A stretch of DNA of 55,538 nt from Gilvibacter sp. (GCF_013214815.1 NZ_JABSPU010000013.1:1-55538); one strand, 5' to 3'. Counted from the stretch's first letter, positions 1-9,107 are shown. The notes: generated from the sequence alone by a model not told the origin. Program-made: numbers and translations.

Positions 1-332
1 CAAATCCAAATTTGTGGTTTGACCATGACTTTAATTCCATTTTCTTTGAGGACTTTGATATACTGAGTAGCACCTTCACGAGTCTCTCCAAACCACTGTC
101 GCTCCGTATTGTGAATGATATTTGGATTGTCCAAAGACCGTATAAACCCAAAAGGCATCACCGCGGCAAAGTTTGCGTTGACATTCAGCACATGTTGTAC
201 CTCTGTATTGTCTGTCGGATTCCTGGCAGCGACATAACTCACACCATTGATCAACTGCTTTTGCTGTTGGGCGCAACTCCAAGTCACCGCGCCAAGCAAT
301 CCAACAATAAAAATCTTTAGGGTAGCCTTCAT
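1..332 (-). CDS. Glycoside hydrolase, GH113-like lipoprotein (5' part only)
   Basis: The reading frame starts at 332 and runs off the left edge, giving about 110 residues. The N-terminus is a lipoprotein signal (hydrophobic core, then V-T-W-S-C with Cys20 as likely lipidation site), so the mature protein should sit in a membrane facing the periplasm or outside. The visible domain start reads like the first strands of a TIM-barrel hydrolase: an F-A-A-V-M-P-F-G-F segment followed by a helix and a K-V-M-V-K-P-Q-I-W-I strand, the pattern I associate with GH113 (beta-mannanase-type) proteins. The catalytic residues lie outside the window, so the family call is inference from the N-terminal pattern only. 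It lies 41 bp downstream of the barrel gene in the same direction. Confidence 0.6.
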   Translation of the reverse strand, partial: MKATLKIFIVGLLGAVTWSCAQQQKQLINGVSYVAARNPTDNTEVQHVLNVNANFAAVMPFGFIRSLDNPNIIHNTERQWFGETREGATQYIKVLKENGIKVMVKPQIWI

Positions 333-373
333 CTGCAATTTTATTTGCAGATGAATTTACAAAATACCCACGG

Positions 374-1246
374 TTAAAACACCGCTCTTAACCCAATATT
401 AAAGGTTTCTCCAAGTCCTGTATCGTTCCCACGAACAAAGTTGGTATACAGCCCTTCTATATTGAGTTCTTTGGTCAATTGGTATTTTACACCACCTCCA
501 ACGGCAGTAAAGTCTTGTGAAAAATCACTTCCCAGATCGATCAACTGAGAATGTTGTGCCAAAGCAAGTACCGTAAACTTGCTGCTCGGGAAGTAACTCA
601 AGAATACTCCTGGAGTTAGCCTCAAACTGTTATTGGCAAAACTGGCATCCTTATCTCCAAAGTTCAATTCAGAATTCAGCTCCGTAAATAACTGCCAGTC
701 TCCTCCAGGGAATGTATAGTCATAAAAGAAGCGGTTCTGCCAAATGAATCCGTCCTGATCCAAAAAGACACCGTCTTCTACCTCATTATCTACTAAAGGA
801 ATAAAGAACGAACTCTGGATGGAGAAGTTGTTCACGTTCTTAAGCGGAACAAATTTTACCGAGGGAGCAATAGAAGTTAATCCCGAACGGGCCGTTCCGC
901 GTTCTCCGTCAAATTGAAACACCTCTAAAGCGCCGCGATCTGCAATCACATTACTTCTAAATTCTAAGATCACACCCAGGTTCCAACGGCGATTTTCACC
1001 AGCACCGGTATAGGCTTCTAAGGTTGATGTGAAGAAGGTTTCACGGGGCTCAGTACCATCTGTAAAGGTACTTTCTGTTTGGGTGTATAGGTTGTTAAAC
1101 CATTTGAGGTCGTACTGACCTTTACCAATCAATTTAGAAGGGGTTAAGGTTTGAATTACGGAACCCTCTGTTTGATCGTCATCTTGGGCGCTTAGCCCTA
1201 AGCTAATCAGTCCTAAGAAGAACGTTAGCAATATTTTCTTTTGCAT
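374..1246 (-). CDS. Outer-membrane beta-barrel protein (porin-like)
   Basis: 290 residues with a cleavable signal peptide ending in L-S-A-Q and no lipobox. The mature part consists of alternating hydrophobic/polar strands separated by short turns and ends in G-L-R-A-V-F; a terminal Phe on the last strand is the usual signal for BAM-dependent outer-membrane insertion. About 10-12 strands can be imagined, but no named family is recognised and the substrate is unknown. It lies 83 bp downstream of the DUF547 gene on the same strand. That gap carries a strong hairpin, so the two may be transcribed separately. Confidence 0.6.
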   Translation of the reverse strand: MQKKILLTFFLGLISLGLSAQDDDQTEGSVIQTLTPSKLIGKGQYDLKWFNNLYTQTESTFTDGTEPRETFFTSTLEAYTGAGENRRWNLGVILEFRSNVIADRGALEVFQFDGERGTARSGLTSIAPSVKFVPLKNVNNFSIQSSFFIPLVDNEVEDGVFLDQDGFIWQNRFFYDYTFPGGDWQLFTELNSELNFGDKDASFANNSLRLTPGVFLSYFPSSKFTVLALAQHSQLIDLGSDFSQDFTAVGGGVKYQLTKELNIEGLYTNFVRGNDTGLGETFNIGLRAVF

Positions 1247-1267
1247 AGTTGTTTTTTTAGTTTGTGC

Positions 1268-1314
1268 TTCTTGTGGTTCAAGAGTTATCGTATCAAACTC
1301 TTGAACACACAGAA
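1268..1314 (-). other. Strong intergenic hairpin between DUF547 and barrel genes
   Basis: An 11-bp perfect stem, GTTCAAGAGTT at 1276-1286 and AACTCTTGAAC at 1296-1306, with a 9-nt loop; the flanks CTTC-TGTG / CACA-AAG extend the pairing. No T-run follows on the minus strand, so it is not a classical intrinsic terminator. It could stabilise or process mRNA, or end DUF547 transcription weakly. Confidence 0.45.
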
Positions 1315-1329
1315 GACTTTGGATATGTA

Positions 1330-2043
1330 TTATTGAGCGTTCAGACGCCAGTCATAGCTGTAATAGCTGATCTTGGCTCCATCCGCGATGGGTGTAGTTC
1401 GGTACTTGTTCAAAAACCCAACTAGGGTTTGATCCTTCGTCACAAAATCTTCCTTGTACCACTTAAAAATCTCAGAAACTCCAACCTTCTTGCCCTTCAC
1501 TTTGATAAAGTTTGGGTTGTTGACCGCCAGTTTGGTTTGTTGCTCCAAAAGCGAGTCTACATTGGCTGGAGTATAGGCCTGACTGATGAGCGGGGGGCAT
1601 CCTTGCGCACCACAGACCAAGACAAAATGCACACGCGCGTCATTAAATACGGCGCGTAGCTTTTTATTTTCAATATCAGTTAAGGTGATCTTTTCTCCTC
1701 CGACGGCGTATTTGGTCTTATCAAAAAAGCCGGCTTTATCTAGTGGAGAATTGATCGGGTAGTTGTCAATGATCCCTTTGATCACTACCAAGTTGTAGGT
1801 ATTGATCCAAAAGGCACGATACGTATCGGCATCTGAGGCATTAACCTTAATATCTCGGGCTTGATCCAAGAGCGCATTCAAGGCAGATGGATCGGCATTG
1901 ATTCCTTTATAATCTACTTTTCCGTCCGTGACATGAGCAGCAAAAAAACGCTCCGATCCACTAAAGAAATCTTCTGTAGATTGAGCTACAGCCATCCCTG
2001 GAAGCAGCAACCATAGTAATGTTATATAGATTAAACTTTTCAT
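1330..2043 (-). CDS. DUF547 domain-containing exported protein
   Basis: 237 residues. Residues 1-20 form a Sec signal peptide ending in A-V-A-Q. The rest matches the DUF547 family: an F-W-I-N-T-Y-N-L block (about residues 78-85), then V-H-F-V-L-V-C-G-A-Q-G-C-P-P-L containing the two conserved Cys (about residues 140-154), and a C-terminal W-Y-K-E-D-F block. The biochemical role of DUF547 is not established; the Cys/His content suggests a thiol or metal function, which is inference. It is divergent from the FAD oxidoreductase/Fe-S gene pair (194 bp between start codons), a neighbourhood that hints at a shared redox role. Confidence 0.85.
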   Translation of the reverse strand: MKSLIYITLLWLLLPGMAVAQSTEDFFSGSERFFAAHVTDGKVDYKGINADPSALNALLDQARDIKVNASDADTYRAFWINTYNLVVIKGIIDNYPINSPLDKAGFFDKTKYAVGGEKITLTDIENKKLRAVFNDARVHFVLVCGAQGCPPLISQAYTPANVDSLLEQQTKLAVNNPNFIKVKGKKVGVSEIFKWYKEDFVTKDQTLVGFLNKYRTTPIADGAKISYYSYDWRLNAQ

Positions 2044-2174
2044 AGTTCTTTTTGGTTTTGATGCCTTTTAGGTCGAAGGGTACAAACCATTACTTACAAC
2101 ATATTTTGAAAAATTTTGCGTAGTAATAAATCTCAATTCCTTACAAGGCTTCCAAAATTTAAAGCCATTCTAAA

Positions 2175-2204
2175 TTGCTGATCTGTGTAATGTTACTAAC
2201 TTTA
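2175..2204 (+). promoter_or_regulatory. Candidate Bacteroidota-type promoter for the oxidoreductase operon
   Basis: TTG at 2175-2177, a 19-nt spacer, then TAACTTTA at 2197-2204, which matches the TAnnTTTG -7 box at 7 of 8 positions. Placed 34 nt before the ATG at 2238, it supports that start over the in-frame upstream ATG at 2190 and the longer frame beginning at 2175. Confidence 0.4.
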
Positions 2205-2237
2205 AGTACGACTGATCGCTCAACTAACTCTCCAAAA

Positions 2238-3542
2238 ATGGAACACATTGTAATCATTGGCAACGGTATTTCCGGCATAACTACAGCGCGTCATATCCGC
2301 AAGTTATCCGACCATAAAATAACCGTCATCTCTGCCGAAACCGACCATTTCTTTTCACGTACTGCCCTGATGTATATCTATATGGGACATATGAAATACG
2401 AACACACCAAACCCTATGAGGATTGGTTTTGGAAGGAAAACAGAATCGATCTTAAACGCGGATTCGTGGAATCTGTAAACACTGCTCAAAAAAGCCTGCA
2501 ATTTGCAGACGGCAGCAGTATGAACTATGATAAACTGGTATTGGCTACCGGCTCTAAACCGAATAAGTTCGGCTGGCCCGGCCAAGATTTGGATGGCGTA
2601 CAAGGATTGTATTCCAAACAAGACTTAGATGCTTTAGAAGTCAATGCTCCTAATAATAAAGTCTGCCAGCGTGCGGTGATCGTAGGTGGTGGACTTATTG
2701 GTATTGAATTGGCAGAAATGCTCAGTACTCGTGGAATTCCAGTGACCTTTTTAGTTCGAGAAGAGAGTTTTTGGAACGGCGTATTGCCCAGCGGAGAAAG
2801 CGCTATGATCAACCGACATATTGTAAGCCATCACATTGATTTGAGATTGGGCAGCAACCTGCGTGAAATCCTCGCTGATGAAAACGGCCGTGCACGCGCA
2901 GTTGTGATCGATGAAACTGGTGAGGAACTGGCCTGTGACCTTGTTGGACTGACTGCAGGAGTATCCCCAAATATTGACTTCTTAAAGGACAGCGGCATTG
3001 AATTAGGCCGCGGAATCAAGGTAAACCGTTTGTTGGAGACCTCAGCAAAAGACGTTTATGCTATTGGAGATTGCGCTGAGCAACGAGAAGCTATTGGCAA
3101 CAGACGCCCCATTGAAGCCGTGTGGTACACTGGGCGTATGATGGGAGAAACGCTGGCCCAGACCCTCTGCGGAAATCCTACGGAGTACAAGCCCGGCCAT
3201 TGGTTCAATTCTGCCAAGTTCTTTGATATTGAATACCAAACTTACGGTTGGGTTTTTAGTGATCGCAACAAAGCAGACCACGAACAACACTTCCACTGGG
3301 CCCATGAAGACGATACCAAATGCATCACCGTGGCCTATCACAAAGACTCGCGCTTGTTTTTAGGGATCAACACTTTTGGGATCCGCATGCGTCATGAAGT
3401 CTTTGACCGCTGGCTCACAGAAGGCCGCGATGTGGACTACGTCATGTCCCACTTAAAGCAAGCGAACTTTGACCCCGAGTTCTTTGCACATTTTGAAAAC
3501 AATATTAATCAGGCATTCGCCGCACAATTACAAACCGCATAA
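2238..3542 (+). CDS. NAD(P)/FAD-dependent oxidoreductase
   Basis: 434 residues from the ATG at 2238 (the frame is open from 2175, but M-E-H-I-V-I-I-G begins directly with the dinucleotide-binding strand). The FAD-binding G-N-G-I-S-G lies at residues 8-13, a second Rossmann motif V-G-G-G-L-I-G-I-E around residues 147-155 (NAD(P)H), and the FAD motif V-Y-A-I-G-D-C-A near residue 272. This is the class I pyridine nucleotide-disulfide fold seen in ferredoxin/rubredoxin reductases and nitrite-reductase-type NADH modules. The C-terminal about 100 residues are an extra domain without a recognised function. The stop is 2 nt before the next ATG, so it is very probably cotranscribed with the Fe-S membrane protein to which it may pass electrons (inference). 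Confidence 0.88.
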   Translation: MEHIVIIGNGISGITTARHIRKLSDHKITVISAETDHFFSRTALMYIYMGHMKYEHTKPYEDWFWKENRIDLKRGFVESVNTAQKSLQFADGSSMNYDKLVLATGSKPNKFGWPGQDLDGVQGLYSKQDLDALEVNAPNNKVCQRAVIVGGGLIGIELAEMLSTRGIPVTFLVREESFWNGVLPSGESAMINRHIVSHHIDLRLGSNLREILADENGRARAVVIDETGEELACDLVGLTAGVSPNIDFLKDSGIELGRGIKVNRLLETSAKDVYAIGDCAEQREAIGNRRPIEAVWYTGRMMGETLAQTLCGNPTEYKPGHWFNSAKFFDIEYQTYGWVFSDRNKADHEQHFHWAHEDDTKCITVAYHKDSRLFLGINTFGIRMRHEVFDRWLTEGRDVDYVMSHLKQANFDPEFFAHFENNINQAFAAQLQTA

Positions 3543-3544
3543 TC

Positions 3545-5128
3545 ATGAGTAGAGTTGATAAATCGATGAGCTTGGCTGGAGGACCTCCAGTAGCTATGAA
3601 AACAGGTCAAAAAGTTGGAACCCTGCTCGGTTTGTTCGGTTTGGGCATTCTCACCTTAGCAACGTTCAATGTAAGCCTTCCCAACCAAGGATTGTGGCTC
3701 GCGCTAGCCTTATTGTCTATAGGCGGAGGTATTTTAGTCTACAGCAAATCCTTATATAAAGACACCCTTCCGGGGATAAAGAATCACGGAGTTTGGTTAA
3801 AGTCGGTTTCAAGCCGAGGCTTTTGGGCCTGGGTGGCCGGAATTGCCTTAACCGGCTTCTATATTGTCCTTTACTTTTTTGCTGAGCTTTTGGGACAAGG
3901 CAGCGGAGGCGCTGAAAATACAGGACTCATCGGTCTTTTTGATCCTTTGAGTTACGCCTTGAAAGGACAACCTGCTAGCCAGTGGTTTGTTTACGGAACG
4001 CTATATACGCTGGCCATTCTTGCCTTCGGAATCAAATTTATCTGGAAATATCGCCACAACAGTTATGAAAAGATACGTACCGGGAGTGTAATGTTCTTTC
4101 AAACCGTCTTTGCCTTTTTGATTCCAGAGATCATGGCGCGATTGAATGGCGATCTACCCTATTACGACCTCAAGAACGTATGGCCTTTAAACTACTACCT
4201 TTTTGACCAGTGGAATGTAGACGGGCTATTGATCAATGGTAGTTTTGGATTGACCTTACTGATCTGGGGAATCGCTTCTATTTTGGTGATCACACCTATA
4301 CTAACCTACCGTTACGGAAAGCGTTGGTATTGCAGTTGGGTATGTGGTTGTGGAGGTTTGGCAGAAACTGCTGGAGACTCCTTCAGACAGCTCAGTGACA
4401 AATCCAGATCTGCTTGGCGTGTGGAACGCTGGGTGGTACATTCTGTATTGGTGTTCGCCGTAGTGACCACAACTGGTGTTATTCACTCGTATTTAGGCGA
4501 TGGCAGCCAGTACTGGTTTAGCCGTGGTACTTTCTTAATCGCCGTAGGAGTGGTGCTTACCCTTCTCTTTGGATTGATTTGGAAGTACAAAAGACACGAA
4601 CTTAAAAAAGACGCTCGTTACGGCGCAATAGGATATTTAGTCATCATTTTAGCACTTATTGGACTGCACTTCAGTGCTGCGTCAGACAACTTATTGATCT
4701 TCCAAACCCATGAGGTGCGATCTACCTACGGTTTCTTGATTGGATCTGTATTCAGTGGTGTAATCGGAACTGGGTTCTATCCTATCTTCGGGAATCGCGT
4801 TTGGTGCCGAATGGGTTGTCCAATGGCTGCCATTCTAGGTTTGCAACAACGTTTATTCTCTAAATTTAGAATCACCACTAACGGCGGTCAATGTATTTCC
4901 TGCGGAAACTGTTCTACCTATTGTGAAATGGGAATCGACGTTCGCGCTTACGCGCAAAAAGGTGCCAATATTGTACGTGCCAGTTGTGTTGGCTGCGGAA
5001 TCTGTTCGGCAGTATGTCCACGCGGTGTGCTAAAATTAGAGAACACCGATACCCAAGGACGTATCAATTCTAATGATGTATTGTTAGGAAATGATGTGGA
5101 TCTTATGGACTTAGTAAATCAACGTTAA
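3545..5128 (+). CDS. 4Fe-4S binding polytopic membrane protein (NapH/CcoG-like)
   Basis: 527 residues with about 8-10 hydrophobic segments. A Y-C-S-W-V-C-G-C-G-G motif follows a membrane segment near residue 262, a second Cys pair W-C-R-M-G-C-P lies near residue 420, and two ferredoxin-type clusters follow at the C-terminus: C-I-S-C-G-N-C-S-T-Y-C-E (about 450) and C-V-G-C-G-I-C-S-A-V-C-P (about 480). This order resembles NapH/FixG/CcoG electron-transfer proteins, with the soluble clusters on the cytoplasmic side. The C-x3-C-x-C spacing in the first motif differs from the usual C-x3-C-P. It most likely couples the upstream NAD(P)H flavoprotein to a membrane or periplasmic acceptor; that partner is not identifiable here. 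Confidence 0.85.
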   Translation: MSRVDKSMSLAGGPPVAMKTGQKVGTLLGLFGLGILTLATFNVSLPNQGLWLALALLSIGGGILVYSKSLYKDTLPGIKNHGVWLKSVSSRGFWAWVAGIALTGFYIVLYFFAELLGQGSGGAENTGLIGLFDPLSYALKGQPASQWFVYGTLYTLAILAFGIKFIWKYRHNSYEKIRTGSVMFFQTVFAFLIPEIMARLNGDLPYYDLKNVWPLNYYLFDQWNVDGLLINGSFGLTLLIWGIASILVITPILTYRYGKRWYCSWVCGCGGLAETAGDSFRQLSDKSRSAWRVERWVVHSVLVFAVVTTTGVIHSYLGDGSQYWFSRGTFLIAVGVVLTLLFGLIWKYKRHELKKDARYGAIGYLVIILALIGLHFSAASDNLLIFQTHEVRSTYGFLIGSVFSGVIGTGFYPIFGNRVWCRMGCPMAAILGLQQRLFSKFRITTNGGQCISCGNCSTYCEMGIDVRAYAQKGANIVRASCVGCGICSAVCPRGVLKLENTDTQGRINSNDVLLGNDVDLMDLVNQR

Positions 5129-5193
5129 AAAAGTTGAAAATTTATTGAAGAAAATCGTTAGGGTCAACCCGAGGCTTCGTCTAAGGTTGTGTA

Positions 5194-5628
5194 ATGAAAC
5201 TTCAAAAAACCATAATCTTTTGCAGCTTGCTTTTCCTTCTGGGAATGCAAGCTGCATTTGGTATGGAGAAGTCCTACCACAAAAGCTATTATCCCGATGG
5301 AACCATCAAAGCAGAAGGCTGGTTGATGGACACTCAAAAAGTTGACTTTTGGATCTATTACCATCCCAACGGAAAGGTAGCCTCAAAAGGACATTATAAA
5401 GCCGATATCATGCACGGTTACTGGCACTTCTATTATCCGCAGGGAAAATTGAAAAAAGAGGGGCACTTTGTCTTGGGAAGCATAGAGAATTGGTGGATTT
5501 TTTACGAACTTGGCAGCCGTAAAAAGAGCAAGTTTCAATTCAAAAACAACCAAAAAAACGGGTTTTGCCTGCGATATGAAGGCAGTAAACTCATTTTAGC
5601 CGAGAAGTATATTGCCGACAAAAAGTAG
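5194..5628 (+). CDS. MORN-repeat (YwqK-like) exported protein
   Basis: 144 residues. A signal peptide (residues 1-23, ending A-A-F-G) is followed by about five tandem repeats of the type Y-Y-P-x-G-x-x-K-x-x-G-x-W, for example S-Y-Y-P-D-G-T-I-K, I-Y-Y-H-P-N-G-K-V and F-Y-Y-P-Q-G-K-L-K. This is the repeat of MORN proteins and the so-called YwqK antitoxin family; there is no toxin partner next to it, so the antitoxin label should not be taken literally. It sits 65 bp after the Fe-S gene and 55 bp before the first glycosyltransferase, all on the plus strand. Confidence 0.75.
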   Translation: MKLQKTIIFCSLLFLLGMQAAFGMEKSYHKSYYPDGTIKAEGWLMDTQKVDFWIYYHPNGKVASKGHYKADIMHGYWHFYYPQGKLKKEGHFVLGSIENWWIFYELGSRKKSKFQFKNNQKNGFCLRYEGSKLILAEKYIADKK

Positions 5629-5683
5629 GACAATGGACTTCAGTTCGTGCTTTTAAATGAGATAATCCCGACGTTTCGTTTCG

Positions 5684-6379
5684 ATGAATCCCCGTATTAA
5701 AGTCATTATTCCCGCCTATAATGAAGAAGATTCCATAGGCAAAGTCATTGCAGACATCCCTGAGCTGGTTCAAGAGGTGATCGTGGTAAGCAACAATTCC
5801 ACAGACCAAACTGAAGCCAATGCCGCTGAGGCCGGCGCGACAGTGCTTAAAGAAACGCGCAAAGGTTATGGTTATGCCTGTTTAAAAGGAATGCACTATA
5901 TCGCAGAATCTGAAACCTTGCCGGATATCGTTGTGTTTTTAGATGGAGATTACAGTGATTACCCTGAGGAACTCACTAATCTTGTGGCTCCAATTATTGA
6001 GGACGATATTGATTTTGTCATTGGCGCTCGGGTTCCAGAATTACGGGAAGCTGGTTCCATGACTGGACCTCAAGTCTTTGGGAATTGGTTGGCCACTTCT
6101 TTAATGAAGCTGTTTTTTAGATCGAGCTTTACAGATTTAGGCCCATTTAGAGCGATCAAATACGAAAAGCTCTTGGCTTTGAACATGGAAGACAAAACCT
6201 ACGGCTGGACCGTGGAAATGCAACTCAAAGCCTTAAAAAAGAAATACAGTTATCGCGAACTTCCAGTGAAGTATCGCAACAGAATAGGGGTTTCCAAGGT
6301 TTCCGGAACGGTAAAAGGTGCTATCTTTGCTGGCGTAAAAATCTTGGGTTGGATTTTTAAATACAGTCTTAAAGGATGA
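5684..6379 (+). CDS. Glycosyltransferase family 2, DPM1/dolichyl-phosphate mannose synthase-like
   Basis: 231 residues. GT-A fold: V-I-I-P-A-Y-N-E-E near the N-terminus, E-V-I-V-V-S-N-N-S-T-D for nucleotide binding, and the metal-binding D-G-D-Y-S-D at about residues 86-91. There is no transmembrane tail apart from a weakly hydrophobic C-terminus. Family members move a hexose from a nucleotide sugar to polyprenyl phosphate. The 3' end overlaps the next ORF by 4 nt (ATGA), so the two glycosyltransferases are translationally coupled and may act in one lipid-linked glycan step. Confidence 0.85.
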   Translation: MNPRIKVIIPAYNEEDSIGKVIADIPELVQEVIVVSNNSTDQTEANAAEAGATVLKETRKGYGYACLKGMHYIAESETLPDIVVFLDGDYSDYPEELTNLVAPIIEDDIDFVIGARVPELREAGSMTGPQVFGNWLATSLMKLFFRSSFTDLGPFRAIKYEKLLALNMEDKTYGWTVEMQLKALKKKYSYRELPVKYRNRIGVSKVSGTVKGAIFAGVKILGWIFKYSLKG

Positions 6380-7866
6380 TACTTGAAACGCTAATATTGA
6401 TTGTCTATTCGGCAGCCTTGATCATGATCTTCATGTACGCCTTGGCACAGCTGAATCTGCTTTTCAATTATCTGCGTGCTCGCAAAACTCAAAAGGACTC
6501 TCCCAAGTTTGACCTCAATAAAAGTGATGAAGTTCCCTACGTCACTGTTCAGCTTCCTGTGTACAACGAGATGTACGTGATGGAACGACTACTGAGCAAT
6601 ATTGCCAAATTAGAATATCCGAAAGACAAACTGGAAATTCAGGTTTTGGACGACTCCACCGATGAGTCCTTTGCCAAAACTGCAGCCCAAGTTGCCGAAC
6701 TACAAAAAACTGGTTTAGATATCATTCACCTGAGTCGTGAAGATCGGGTTGGCTTTAAGGCAGGGGCCCTCAAAGAAGGTCTAAAAACCGCCAAAGGGGA
6801 ATACATCGCGATTTTTGATGCGGATTTCCTACCACAACCGGATTGGCTTAAAAAGACGATACCTTACTTTAAAGACGAGCAAGTTGGTGTTGTGCAAACC
6901 CGTTGGGGGCACCTCAATAGAGATTACTCATTACTCACTCGTGTACAAGCCTTTGCTTTGGATGCGCACTTTACCCTGGAACAGGTGGGGCGTAATTCTC
7001 AAGGACATTTTATAAACTTCAACGGCACGGCCGGTGTTTGGCGCAAGCAATGCATCATTGACGCCGGAAACTGGGAAGGCGATACCTTAACGGAAGACCT
7101 TGACCTTTCTTACCGCGCGCAACTCAAAGACTGGAAGTTCAAATATTTGGAGGAAGTGGAAACACCGGCAGAATTGCCCGTGGTTATTTCTGCAGCCCGC
7201 TCACAACAATTCCGTTGGAACAAGGGAGGCGCAGAGAACTTTAGAAAAATGCTTTCGCGTCTTTTAAAAAGCCAAAACATCTCAGCCAAAACTAAAGTAC
7301 ATGGCATACTGCATCTGTTGAACAGTACCATGTTCTTAAACGTTTTGATCGTAGCCATTTTGAGTATTCCTATCCTCTACATAAAAAATGAATATGAACA
7401 CCTCAAGGTATACTTTGTGGTGATGAGTTTCTTTGTGATCAGTACGGTGATCTTCTTTATTTGTTATTGGTTCACCTATCGGAATATTTACGGTGGTGGT
7501 TGGAAGAACTTCCTGGAATACGTCGGGATGTTCTTTACATTCTTCTCCGTAGCCATGGGCTTTTCCCTGCACAATTCAATCGCTGTGCTGGAAGGGCATT
7601 TGGGTAAAAAGAGCGAGTTTATCAGAACGCCAAAGTTCAACATCAGCAGTTTAAAAGACAGCTGGAAAGGCAATAAATACCTTAGAAAGAACCTGTCTCC
7701 AAACATCATCATTGAAGGCTTGTTGATGCTCTATTTTGGATTTGGAATGTACCTGGCCTTTGTTGTGGGCGACCAAGGTGGTGATTTTGGACTCTTTCCC
7801 TTCCACCTGATGCTTTTTATTGGCTTCGGATATGTATTCTTTAAAAGCTTGTTTAGTCGGGCTTAG
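6376..7866 (+). CDS. Processive-type membrane glycosyltransferase family 2 (CESA-like)
   Basis: 496 residues. One N-terminal membrane helix (about 3-25), then a cytoplasmic GT2 domain with V-Q-L-P-V-Y-N-E, V-L-D-D-S-T-D, F-D-A-D-F (about 148-152), T-E-D-L-D-L (about 238) and the Q-Q-F-R-W motif (about 277-281) that marks processive or cellulose-synthase-like GT2 enzymes. Four to five further membrane helices follow from about residue 315. The product polysaccharide or glycolipid is not predictable. It overlaps the preceding gene by 4 nt and its stop overlaps the convergent M28 gene stop by 4 nt. Confidence 0.87.
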   Translation: MILETLILIVYSAALIMIFMYALAQLNLLFNYLRARKTQKDSPKFDLNKSDEVPYVTVQLPVYNEMYVMERLLSNIAKLEYPKDKLEIQVLDDSTDESFAKTAAQVAELQKTGLDIIHLSREDRVGFKAGALKEGLKTAKGEYIAIFDADFLPQPDWLKKTIPYFKDEQVGVVQTRWGHLNRDYSLLTRVQAFALDAHFTLEQVGRNSQGHFINFNGTAGVWRKQCIIDAGNWEGDTLTEDLDLSYRAQLKDWKFKYLEEVETPAELPVVISAARSQQFRWNKGGAENFRKMLSRLLKSQNISAKTKVHGILHLLNSTMFLNVLIVAILSIPILYIKNEYEHLKVYFVVMSFFVISTVIFFICYWFTYRNIYGGGWKNFLEYVGMFFTFFSVAMGFSLHNSIAVLEGHLGKKSEFIRTPKFNISSLKDSWKGNKYLRKNLSPNIIIEGLLMLYFGFGMYLAFVVGDQGGDFGLFPFHLMLFIGFGYVFFKSLFSRA

Positions 7867-9092
7867 AACTCTACATCTACGGTGACTTCTTCACCTTCGC
7901 GTTGTACAGTAACCTTAGTGGATTGTCCTTTTTCAAAAGACGATAGTGCGCGCATATAACTCATCATATCCGTCACTAAGGAATCTCCCATTTTAATAAC
8001 GATGTCTCCTTTGATTAGTCCGGCTTTCTGTGCTGGACGATCTTCTGAAACCCCGTCAATGCACATCCCTGTTCCGCTGTAGAGGTAATCAGGCACGACA
8101 CCAAGACCAACCTTGAAACGAGGCACTTCCTCACTTTCATTCTTGGTTTTTCTAAAGGCTAGATCTCCCTGCGTACTGAGGTCTTTGATCAGATCCAAAA
8201 TAAAACCAGAGATGCTTTCCATGCCTTCATAATTGAGCTTTTCAGCGTCATCACCAGGTTTGTGATAATCTTCATGCTGCCCGGTAAAGAAATGCAATAC
8301 AGGAATATCTTGCAGATAGAAGGAAGTATGATCTGACGGCCCTACACCTGATTCGTGTTCTGAGATCTGAAAACGGTCGTTATTATTGACAAAAATTGTT
8401 TGCTTGAAAATAGGTGAAGTTCCAACACCATGTACAGCCAGTTGCTTGTCTTCATTCAATCGACCAACCATATCCATATTGATCATATAGGTGACCTTTT
8501 CGAGATCAATGGTTGGATTCTTCACAAAGAAGTTAGAGCCCAATAGGCCCAATTCCTCTCCGGAGAAAGCAATGAACAAATAATTATTCTTGGTCATAGC
8601 GCTGTCTTGAACCTTCTTGGCGAGATTAAGCATAATTGCAACTCCACTGGCATTATCATCAGCGCCATTGTGAATAGCAGCCTCACCACGGTGCAACGAG
8701 CCTTCACCTCCCATACCTAAATGATCGTAATGCGCTCCAATTACTACAGTAGTTTCTGCTTGATTGTCCAAATAACCAATTACGTTGGTCCCAGTAATGG
8801 TCCCATCTGAGGCAATGGTATCAAAAGTGGCCTCGCGATGCGGATCGTTGGAAGGAGTAAAACTGAAGGTCTGGTAATATCCGCCGGCTCCTTTTGGTTC
8901 TAAACCAAGGGCTCCATAGCGCATTTGAATATAACCCGCAGCCATGAGCTCATAGGGAGTTCCAGTATCTCTTCCCTTTAAAGAATCCGAAGCTAAAAAA
9001 GCCACATCATCTTTCATGCTCACAGGAGTTTCAACCTCATTTTTACAACCGATCAAGGCGATTGCTGCTAGGATGCCAATAATTGCCCTCAT
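7863..9092 (-). CDS. M28-family zinc aminopeptidase with C-terminal PDZ domain, lipoprotein
   Basis: 409 residues from the ATG at 9092. The frame is open further upstream to 9272, but M-R-A-I-I-G-I-L-A-A-I-A-L-I-G-C is a clean lipoprotein signal with Cys at position 16. Zinc-site blocks of M28: G-A-H-Y-D-H-L-G (about 119), N-G-A-D-D-N-A-S-G (about 142), F-S-G-E-E-L-G-L-L-G (about 175), N-M-D-M-V-G and a late H-E-D-Y-H. A PDZ-like domain takes the last about 85 residues (A-G-L-I-K-G-D-I-V-I-K-M-G). It probably trims peptides at the cell envelope. Its start lies only 31 bp from the divergent TolB-like gene. Confidence 0.9.
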   Translation of the reverse strand: MRAIIGILAAIALIGCKNEVETPVSMKDDVAFLASDSLKGRDTGTPYELMAAGYIQMRYGALGLEPKGAGGYYQTFSFTPSNDPHREATFDTIASDGTITGTNVIGYLDNQAETTVVIGAHYDHLGMGGEGSLHRGEAAIHNGADDNASGVAIMLNLAKKVQDSAMTKNNYLFIAFSGEELGLLGSNFFVKNPTIDLEKVTYMINMDMVGRLNEDKQLAVHGVGTSPIFKQTIFVNNNDRFQISEHESGVGPSDHTSFYLQDIPVLHFFTGQHEDYHKPGDDAEKLNYEGMESISGFILDLIKDLSTQGDLAFRKTKNESEEVPRFKVGLGVVPDYLYSGTGMCIDGVSEDRPAQKAGLIKGDIVIKMGDSLVTDMMSYMRALSSFEKGQSTKVTVQREGEEVTVDVEF

Positions 9093-9107
9093 ATCCTTAT
9101 TTTTACA

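Noticed and set aside
5194-5628. Toxin-antitoxin module (YwqK antitoxin label)
   Set aside because: Exported MORN-repeat protein with no adjacent toxin-like gene.
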